Shown here one piece after another: positions 56,896-64,000 of a DNA stretch of 64,000 bases. Position 1 is the stretch's first letter. Each line of letters starts with the position of its first letter. The stretch covers positions 279,471,482 to 279,535,481 of the forward strand of contig CM069432.1 of NCBI GenBank assembly GCA_035610365.1. The letters run 5' to 3'. The stretch comes from Aquatica leii. Taxonomy: Eukaryota > Arthropoda > Insecta > Coleoptera > Lampyridae. A model generated the notes under the pieces. That model had not been told where the DNA came from. It did no database searches and saw only the letters and a program-made list of their open reading frames with translations. The position numbers and the translations under genes were made by a program.

Positions 56896-58260
56896 ATGTT
56901 TTCCTAATCTGTTCAAAAATGAATTAGATACTTATAAGTACGAGAAAGTAAATTTAGAAACGGTAGGAGTTAGTCCAATTTTGAGAAGCCTTCACCGATA
57001 CCTCTTGTTTTTCAAAAAAAAGCATTAAAGAAGGAGTGATTGAGAAAGTAAATAGTTCCAGCTGGGGGTACTATCTAGTTTTAGTAATGAAAGGAAATGG
57101 AGTGGATATGAGAGTGTGCGAAAATTATAAAGTAACAATAAACAAATTTTTGAAAAATTATAACCACCCGTTACCTCGGACTGAAGAAATTTTTGCAAAT
57201 CTACAAGGTGGACAGAAATTTACAAAGCTTGATTTTTTAAACGCTTACAGCCAACTTCTGTTAGACAACGAAACTGCTGAGCTTTTAACGTGGAGTACGC
57301 TATATAGTATTTTTAAAGTCAAACTATGGAAAAAGTGTTACAAAGCTATAAGGGTACCGTAAACTATTTAAATGATATTGTGGCCACAGGCGAGAATGAA
57401 GTGGCACATTTAACAAACCTTAGAGAAGTATTATCTAGGTTCGGTACTTTTGAATTTTCATACTTGTCGTTTCGACTTCAAAACACCAGCTAGACTTTTC
57501 AACCACTCATAGATAAACTCCTAAGAAGATTAGATTTTTGCTATGCTTACTTAAACGACGATTTTATTGCATCCCACTATCACATAAAGCACATTCTTTT
57601 GGAACGCTTAAAACAATATGGAATCTTCATCAATTCAGCAAAATGTCATTTTGAAGTTTTTTCAGATAGATTTCTTGGATACACTGTCTCTGCCGAAGGT
57701 ACAACACCGCTCTCAAAAAAAGTAGGCGCTATCCGCAACTATTCAAAAACCAGAAACTGGTAAACACCTACGTCAATTTTTGGGAATGATTAATTCATAT
57801 TGACGCTGCGCTTCAAGCGCCTCTCAACGTACTTCCTAACAGAAACCTCAAAGGTTCAACAAAGCAGACATTACATTTAACGCATATAACGAGAGTTTTG
57901 TCCAACCCACATTTTTAGCTCATCCTGAATCGGTAGCGCTTCTATCCATTATCAGTAACGCATCCAATAATACCATAGAAACCGCGAATGGCAACTATTA
58001 GCATTCTTTTCAAAAATACTTTTAACAGCTGTGAAGAAATATTGAAACTACGACCGCGTACTGCTAACCATCCACCTCGACATTAAAAATTTTTCACATT
58101 GCCGAGGTAAACATTTCCACCGACAATTAAAACGAGCGATTCTATACACAAAAAGCAACAATGGACTGAAATTTTGGTATCAATTTTACTTGGGATTGTT
58201 GCAAACAACTACACCAGCAAAAGTATTTCAATCATTTTTATTCCAAAGGTGTTTATGATG
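56895..58260 (+). pseudogene. pol: Chimeric Gypsy RT/RNase H fragments
   Basis: The first part (56895-57460) reads KEGVIEKVNSSSWGYYLVLV, GVDMRVCENYKVTINKFLKN, RTEEIFANLQGGQKFTKLDF and LNAYSQLLLDNE, a K02A2.6-like RT with LD at the first catalytic position. From about 57480 a second RT of Mag-like character appears: LIDKLLRRLDFCYAYLNDDF, where YLNDD stands at the YLDD site, then RFLGYTVSAEGTTPLSKKVG and HLRQFLGMINSY. A decayed RNase H region (FLAHPESVALLSIISNAS) follows. Neither half is functional. Integrase and LTRs are absent. Confidence 0.65.
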
Positions 58261-58358
58261 TTGCTTGGTCTTGTGCTTGACGCTGTAATGGAAAGGCTGG
58301 TAATAACGTAATTTTTTTAATAAAACAATACAAAAAAATTAATTTAATATTCTATATA

Positions 58359-59495
58359 CAGTCGACTTTTGATAATTCAAACCTTCGATAATTACCTCTC
58401 ATTAATTTGAATAATTTTTAGTTATCTAGAAAAACGCTCAATAAATGAAATAAAGTCAAGGGTTTTTGGTACACTCAGCAACTCGAGGAAAAAATATTCT
58501 TAAGTATCAAAACCTCGTGGTAAATCGAAATTCTTTCACCCAAACACTAGACAAATCGAAATATAAACAAGTTCAAACTTCAAACTTGTATATAGTACAC
58601 ACAAACGGTTACGTACGCAGTACGTATCACAGTTGAATTAATATTTGTTGTTTTTCTCCAAATACTATTTTAAAACTACAGCCACTAGACCAAGATGGAT
58701 TGTTCATAATTTCAAGATATTCTATGGTAAGGAACTTGTGAAAACTGTGTTACATTTCCTCAGTAAAAAACAGACTGTCAATATAACGGTTTTGTCGGGT
58801 ATTTTACTGACAGATAAGGCATTGAGACCTATAACTCCACAAATAATTGCCAACTGTGTCAGAAAATACGGTTTTGCAAAAAATGCTGAAGATGTAATTC
58901 AAGAAGAAGCAGAACTAGAAGAAGATGTCGAATATGATGTAAATTTGAACGAGTATGTTCAAGTGGATGAAGGTATTGCAGGTTAAAGGCTTTTTATCAA
59001 TGGAGAAATTTTGTCTGCTACGAAAAAGGACGAGAACAAAAAAAGACGATGACGACGACAATTCGGAGTCTTTGCGAGCGGTAATTGTCACGGAAGTAAG
59101 AGCGTCATTCGAGGCATTACAAAACTTCCGTCTTTATCCTACGTTGATGAGGCAGCACTCTTCATATTTAATAAATAATTGATCGAACTCAGTTGAAGCA
59201 GGCAAATATTACGAATTTCTTTGAAAAAACAGATCGATTTATTATAATGTATGTTTGTGCATCCTACATATATGTATGTATATGTAGTACTGTATGTCAA
59301 AAATTCAGTAAATCAAAGACAATTTTTTTACTTTCAGCAATTCAAATTTTTTATTTTTCTTTTAGCTATGACAAACTGCTTAGCGCTTAGACCAAACGAT
59401 AACGAGAAAATCGTGAGAATTTCGTACAAAACCTATTATTATTTATTTATTTATTTTGTAAGTCTTTTGAATTTCGAATTATTGAGAGTTGATTG
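58359..59495 (+). mobile_element. Internally deleted pogo/Tigger element
   Basis: The left end CAGTCGACTTTTGATAATTC (58359) and the right end, reverse complement CAATCAACTCTCAATAATTC (ending 59495), are imperfect inverted repeats followed by a second AATT-rich repeat. The left end is preceded by TA. Inside is only the C-terminal part of a Tigger transposase. At 1.14 kb it is about half the length of an intact element. Confidence 0.7.
58645..59190 (+). pseudogene. C-terminal part of a Tigger transposase
   Basis: The frame from 58645 reads HNFKIFYGKELVKTVLHFLS, then ITVLSGILLTDKALRPITPQ, IIANCVRKYGFAKNAEDV and a Glu/Asp-rich tail. A second frame overlapping from 58955 continues with KKDDDDDNSESLRAV and a final Leu/Ser helix ending near 59180. 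The block K-x-Y-Y-R-x-x-V-x-x-x-L, V-L-D-A-x-x-x-L-x-x-A-W and T-I-x-N-C-F-x-K-A-G-F is the end of DDE_1 Tigger transposases; it has no catalytic residue. A helix-turn-helix and DDE core are missing. Confidence 0.65.
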
Positions 59496-60189
59496 TTAAA
59501 GTTAAATAAATGCAAGGAACAACAAATACAAAAAATATAATTAATTGATTTTTATAAAAAAAATTGAAAATATTTGGTAAGAACTATATTTGCCAAACTC
59601 CCCGTTTTCCAAATATATTTATTGTCAATTACAAAGTATCGCATTTATATAACATTCTATAAACCCAAATTTTAAATTGAAAAGTTAGTGTGTTTTATTC
59701 TTATAAATAAACGATGCAAATCCTTAGTTTAATAAAGTAAATTAAAAAAAAGTGCTATTAAAACATAAAACAACAGTTTATACGTGACAAATAACAAAAC
59801 TATTTATACCAATTTTCTTATAATCGTTGTAGTAAAGTTTTAAAAATAAATTGCTGTACTTTCCAGTTGCATTTATAAACAACTTATTTACAGGACATTA
59901 TACTTGATGCATGTAAATTATGAATCATTATTCAGAGAACAGCATTAAACCTTGTTTATGTCTATGTAACACTTAGTAAATTGATGATATCGTTATATAT
60001 CTTATAGAAATGTTTAAATTCTGTACATTTGCATTTCTGCAGTTTTTTTAATCATATTAAATTATTCCTAGTGTCATGCTTCTATGTTAGTATTGTTTCA
60101 ATAAAATTATAATAAATTGTTAAGGAGATTCATTGTTATTGCTCAAATTCTAAAATATTAAAATTGCCAGTCTACCATTAATAAATGCG
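59496..60189. other. AT-rich stretch without features
   Basis: No open frame of note, terminal repeat or RNA gene is seen between the Tigger and the Penelope remnant. Confidence 0.55.
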
Positions 60190-60920
60190 TTAATTTCCAA
60201 AATCTATTTTGACATATGTTTCGAGCTTTAAAATAATTAAGCTCATCTTCAAAAAAGTCTACAAAAATATTTACAACTCATAAAAAGTATAAGATTATAA
60301 ACATTTTTAACTTACATTTTTTGAAAAATTTCAAATATGTAACTAGAAAATTAAAAAAAAAGGTTTTACAAAATGTTAAATGTAAATTGTAAAAAAGGAA
60401 GATGGTGCAATTTAGAAACAATTATAAGAAAATTTAAGTTTAAAATCATAATTGAAATTGGTTTGATCGTTCAACAAAGAAATTTTATTTGATACTTTAA
60501 TATAAATCAACTCTAGTAATTCAAGAATTTGTTTGTTGTTGATGTTATTAAAAGGATGAAATAATTTAGAAGAAATATGAGTATGTTGAATATCTAAAAC
60601 ATGTTGTGCAAATGTAGATTTTACTGAATTTGTATTATTAATGTATTTTGATCTATTTTTTAAATATTATTAAGTCTAGTTTGAAAATATCTTTGTGCTA
60701 TACCAATATAAAATTTGTTACAAAAACATATTACTTTGTAAACTCCACTTTTATTTAAATTACTGTTATTATTATTATTGAGATTATTACAAGAAAAAAG
60801 ATTCCGTAGAGATACTTCATTAAAAAAATTAAAGAAATCTGGTATAAAAGTAACAGAATTTTTTTTTATATAATTATTAATATAAATGTTATAGAAATAA
60901 AACATAATACATGCCACAAA
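60190..60920 (-). pseudogene. Penelope-like GIY-YIG endonuclease remnant with 3' UTR motif
   Basis: The minus strand opens VTFIPDFFNFFNEVSLRN and an Asn-rich linker, then NKSGVYKVICFCNKFYIGIA, QRYFQTRLNNI (60660-60770). The frame changes and continues STFAQHVLDIQHTHISSKLF, HPFNNINNKQILELLELIYI and NKISLLNDQTNFNYDF (60430-60640). The GVYKV...FYIG pair is the GIY-YIG motif, with AQHVLDIQH as the downstream helix. Near 60195-60250 the minus strand reads TTGAAGATGAGC and then AAAGCTCGAAACATATG, the inverted motif that commonly follows Penelope coding regions. The RT core is absent. Confidence 0.75.
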
Positions 60921-61084
60921 TTAAAACTTAAGGTAACCACAAAATAATAATCACGCGTTACTTTCTTACATTACCGCCATCATACACTCTTATCTCTTGA
61001 CTATGATCGGGATTTTAAGTACAGGATGGTTATACTCCCCCTCAGGTTGACGTTAAGCACCTTCGCACGACAATCTGTTGGAAA
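60921..61084. other. Short gap without features
   Basis: This joins the Penelope remnant to the 3' side of the minus-strand Gypsy. It may contain the lost 3' end of that Gypsy. Confidence 0.4.
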
Positions 61085-62315
61085 AACTGTTGCTAATAGT
61101 CACTGCGTAGTATTCCTCTTCGGACGTCCTCGACGTCTCTTTGGATGTACTGCGGTAGGAATTTGAAATCGACCTTGGTAAAAAGGCGTAAGATCGGAAA
61201 CATGATACTTTCCTATGATTACAGTTGGATTTACGGGGTACGCTATCTAGTAGCTCACTTCAGATGCCGGTTTTATTATAAGATATGAACCATCCCTTCA
61301 AAGACTAATTTCAACGCTGTATGTTGAGCAGCACTGCTCAACATGTGACTTTCTACAAGGACTAGGTCACCCTGTTGAAAGCCAGACCTAGTCTGTCTTT
61401 TTTGATCGGCATACAGCTTACTTTTGTCTTGCTAAACATTCTGCAGGTCATGAGTTTCTTGCAAGACATCTGTCATTCTTGCTAAATAAGGTAAAACGGC
61501 AGGAACATAGTTTTCTACTTCCATAATTTGACGCATTTCACGTAAGACCTCATAAACTGTTCTAAGCTCTCTTGCGAAGGTAAGATATGCTGGGGTGCGC
61601 CCTGTGGTTTGACACGGAGCACTATTGAAAGCAAAACGTAACGATGCTAGTTTCTCATCCCACGAAGTGTGATCACCTTGCGTAAGGATTGCAAGCCTGG
61701 GCTTTAAATCTCTGTTTTTCCTTTCTACCGGATTAGATTCGGCATGATACAATGGAGTCAATTCTTGACTAATCTTCAGGCAGGTGCAACCATGTTGCAT
61801 GATTTCACTAACAAATTGCACACCGTTGTCACTAACAAGTCTTCACGGAATTCCATAACGTAAGAACACTTCTTAAATAAGAATTGTGGCGGTGGCAATT
61901 GATGTTGCTTGTTTCATAGGGAATATTTCTATCCACCTTAAAGCAATATCTTCCACAATCAAGAACCATTTGTTTCCTTTTTTTGTTTCAGGCAAAAGGC
62001 CAAACAAATCGACTGACACTGTTTCAAAACGGGCTGCAGGTATAGGAGTTTGAACAAGTCCAACGGGCTTCTGGTTCGATGCCTTATAGCGCTGGCATTC
62101 GATACAAGTTTTGACATGAGTCATCACTGATTTTCTCGTTCCTGTCCAATAATAACGTCTTCGTATTCTTTGCAACGTACGTTCGATACCATCATGTTAC
62201 GAAATTTGTTCATGGTATTCTCGTAGTATCTCTTCACGATCTTCTTTTGGAATGACAAGTTGCGCGTCCTCTTGGTCGTTGTCGGATAAGTAACTATAGA
62301 TAATACCTTTTTCCA
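61085..62315 (-). pseudogene. pol: Gypsy integrase (Osvaldo-like or related), minus strand
   Basis: The zinc domain shows RRRYYWTGTRKSVMTHVKTC then IECQRYK (62080-62165). The core holds FETVSVDLFGLLPETKKGN (first Asp, about 62020), LVSDNGVQFVSEIM (second Asp, about 61820, with the preceding frame interrupted by a stop near 61850) and NPVERKNRDLK (Glu, about 61730). The frame continues to QQGDLVLVESHMLS (about 61350), then with breaks GKYHVSDLTPFYQGRF and a basic HPKRRRGRPKR end (about 61110-61200). All catalytic acids can be seen. At least three interruptions make it nonfunctional. Confidence 0.82.
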
Positions 62316-62800
62316 TTACGTACCCTCTTTCAGACCATTTCTGAGCCTCTTCGAGACGAGTTGCAGGTCATTTATAATTGTTGACAGAACGGTAACCGCA
62401 AGCTGTCGTATGGTAAGATCGCTTGGAGAAACTCGTGGTAAATTGAAAGTAATCTGACACATTTCTTTTCTTGTGTCGATCTCAGATTCAGAGATAGGGT
62501 GTCGAGACAACGTATCAACTACGACATTAGCTTTTCCTGGAGTGTACTGAATCCTGAGATTAAAAGATTGGAGTTGCAGAGCCCATCTGGCAAGTCTTCC
62601 AGTAAGAGTTTTGATGGACATGAGATAACGAAGTGATTGATGGTCGGTACCAATGTTTATGTCTGATGAACCCTCAATGTACCCTCAAAACTTGGCAACA
62701 GCAAAAATAAGAGCCAGGGTTTCTCTTTCGGTAGTAGAGTAATTCCTCTCAGAAGACGTCAAGAGGCGATGTTTTTCATATGATTCAGAAAGTATGATCA
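62316..62800 (-). pseudogene. pol: Gypsy RNase H region
   Basis: The minus strand gives RNYSTTERETLALIFAVAKF, a stop, then TDHQSLRYLMS, LARWALQLQSFNLRIQYTPG and VVDTLSRHP. These are the later motifs of Gypsy RNase H (E-x-E-x-x-A, T-D-H-x-x-L, N-x-x-A-D-x-L-S-R with Val at the Ala position). The N-terminal D-A-S motif and RT thumb are deleted: RNase H joins directly to YAYLDDLIILSES. Confidence 0.78.
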
Positions 62801-63240
62801 GATCATCAAGGTAAGCATAAACATTTGCCTTTATTCCAACTTAGTTTGAACCTGTCGATCATTCTAGAGAAGATGGCAGGAGCGTTACATAATCCAAAAA
62901 GTAACCGCTTCCATCGGAACATACCAAAACGCGTAACAAAAGCTGTCTTGTCTCTGTCGGCTTCGTGAACGGTAATCTGATGGTAACCAGATTGAAGGTC
63001 TATTGTGGACATAAATTTAGTAGGCCTAGCGGAATGTAAAAGATCATCAATACGAGGCATTGGATATCGATCGCAGACAGTGGTCGCATTAAGGCGACGA
63101 TAATCAACGCAAAGACGATATTGACCAGACTTCTTAGGAACCAGAACTACTAGCGTTGCCCAAGGACTCTCACATTTCTCAATGATGTCATCGGCAAGCA
63201 ACTGGTCTAACTGTTGTCTCTCTCTCTTCGCTTTAGTCAT
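62801..63240 (-). pseudogene. pol: Gypsy reverse transcriptase with downstream deletion
   Basis: The minus frame from 63240 reads ECESPWATLVVLVPKKSGQY, RLCVDYRRLNATTV, FMSTIDLQSGYHQITV (first catalytic Asp), KTAFVTRFGMFRWKRLLFGL and CNAPAIFSRMIDR. The frame then shifts, and YAYLDDLIILSES with the YLDD pair lies at about 62800-62830. Immediately after it the sequence changes to RNase H, so the RT thumb and connection are deleted. Otherwise the palm motifs are canonical. Confidence 0.82.
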
Positions 63241-63284
63241 ATGGTACGGTGGTGAAAAGATAGGAGTTTTTTCAGGCTGACTAA

Positions 63285-64000
63285 CTATTCAGAATAATCT
63301 GTGCGCTCTCCCCCTGGACGAAATGTAGCTTCATGCTTGGTAAAGAAACTGTTAAAGGGTCGTTTTTGATCTGGAGTGGGCATGGTTCCCTCATCTTCTC
63401 TCAATGAAGTAAACAAAACGTTATCAACACTTGTGAAAGACTCGACAAGGCTACTATCTATACGAGTTTCAGCGGCATATGGGAACGGCGTTTCAGGATT
63501 CTCGACGAAGCGCCATGTTTGGTCGGCAGTGTTCAAAAGAACTAGAGCTTTTGAAAAGAAATCGTTTCCCAAAAAAGTACGATTAGATTTGGCATTTGGA
63601 AGAACAATCATCTCTACAGTGATCGTCTTATGAGCAATTTGTATGGGTACTGTCGTTTTTAAGACCTTTTGTGGTGTATCAGTACCATCTGCTAGGATTA
63701 CGAAAAAGTTTGAAACTACAACGATTTTTGATTGTATAATGTTTCACCAGCGACCGATCTTGTCGCTACAGTGTCAGCGATACCAATTCCATTGGAGTCC
63801 CAGATTTGAGTTGATAGAATGGGCCCTTGTAAACTTGGAAATTACTTTTCATCAAGTTCGCAGAAGGTTGATTCTGATGAGGTTTAGCAGATGTTTTTGA
63901 GCGGCAGTTCGAACAATTGGAACGAATGACTCCAGGAGTTCCACATCCGTAGCATAATAAAACTAGACGCGCGACAACGTTTGGTTCACTCGAAACACTT
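63285..64000 (-). pseudogene. Gypsy Gag end and aspartic protease region, running off the window
   Basis: At about 63903-63958 the minus strand reads LCYGCGTPGVIRSNCSNC, a zinc knuckle with C-x2-C-x9-C spacing in which the His is replaced. A decayed protease follows: ADTVATRSVAGETLY near 63740-63790, where the DTGA motif is altered to DTVAT, then QKVLKTTVPIQIAHKTITVE, MIVLPNAKSNRTFLGNDFF (63560-63660), which is the strand and ILGxDF end of the protease. The linker to RT is open from 63611 to 63285. The rest of gag and the 5' LTR lie beyond the right edge. Confidence 0.7.

Noticed and set aside
1..64000. CRISPR arrays, bacterial operons, rRNA genes or a host housekeeping gene
   Set aside because: No regularly spaced short repeats, operon-like coding, rRNA or intact host gene could be found.

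Overview
This window is AT-rich eukaryotic DNA that consists almost entirely of decayed, nested transposable elements. Splice-site-like motifs are rare, no bacterial features are visible, and I found no intact host gene. The mix of families (Ty3/Gypsy of several clades including Mag-like, BEL/Pao, Copia, Penelope-like elements with GIY-YIG endonuclease, hAT, pogo/Tigger, Harbinger, piggyBac, Tc1/mariner-like, Helitron and an R1/I-type non-LTR ORF1), together with MADF/BESS-like remnants, suggests an arthropod, most likely an insect. The species cannot be read from the sequence.

Layout, 1-16.8 kb: a GC-rich tail of an unknown element (1-480); a Gypsy integrase remnant (1.0-1.8 kb, minus); the best preserved Gypsy pol in the window (2.3-5.96 kb, minus), which carries a TARG1/OARD1-like macro domain and a CCCH zinc finger after the integrase; a gene-free AT-rich stretch (6-9 kb); two Penelope-like fragments in opposite orientation (9.0-9.6 minus, 10.3-11.1 plus); a piggyBac fragment (11.6-11.9); MADF/BESS-like scraps; and a Harbinger element (13.5-16.4 kb) whose nuclease gene is split by a 742-bp hAT MITE with its target duplication.

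Layout, 16.8-33.8 kb: two inverted copies of one hAT-Charlie-like element (A, 16813-20825 plus; B, 23089-33774 minus) face each other across 2.26 kb. Their 8-bp target duplications are swapped in the pattern left by an inversion between the copies. Copy B also holds a complete but broken Mag-like Gypsy (24191-29333), whose 5' LTR holds a 688-bp Helitron, and a pogo/Tigger element (31.3-33.6 kb). The spacer holds a long-TIR Tc1/mariner-like element.

Layout, 33.8-64 kb: scraps of Penelope, a Gypsy (35.0-39.4 kb plus, interrupted), an R1-like ORF1, a hAT C-terminus and a BEL/Pao (41.4-42.9 kb). Two inverted solo-LTR-like copies (42946-44442 and 53692-54974) each have a perfect 4-bp target duplication. 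A 359-bp tandem array of a gag fragment is split by another solo LTR (47.8-49.7 kb). It is followed by a broken member of a large multi-copy protein family of unknown function (49.7-52.5 kb), a Copia (52.8-56.9 kb), a chimeric Gypsy RT (56.9-58.3 kb), an internally deleted Tigger (58.4-59.5 kb), a Penelope endonuclease (60.2-60.9 kb) and a Gypsy running off the right edge (61.1-64 kb, minus).

No genes here work together as a host pathway. Function is confined to remnants of element life cycles. The observation most worth following up is the macro domain plus CCCH module on the Gypsy polyprotein; the structurally clearest is the swapped-TSD inversion.
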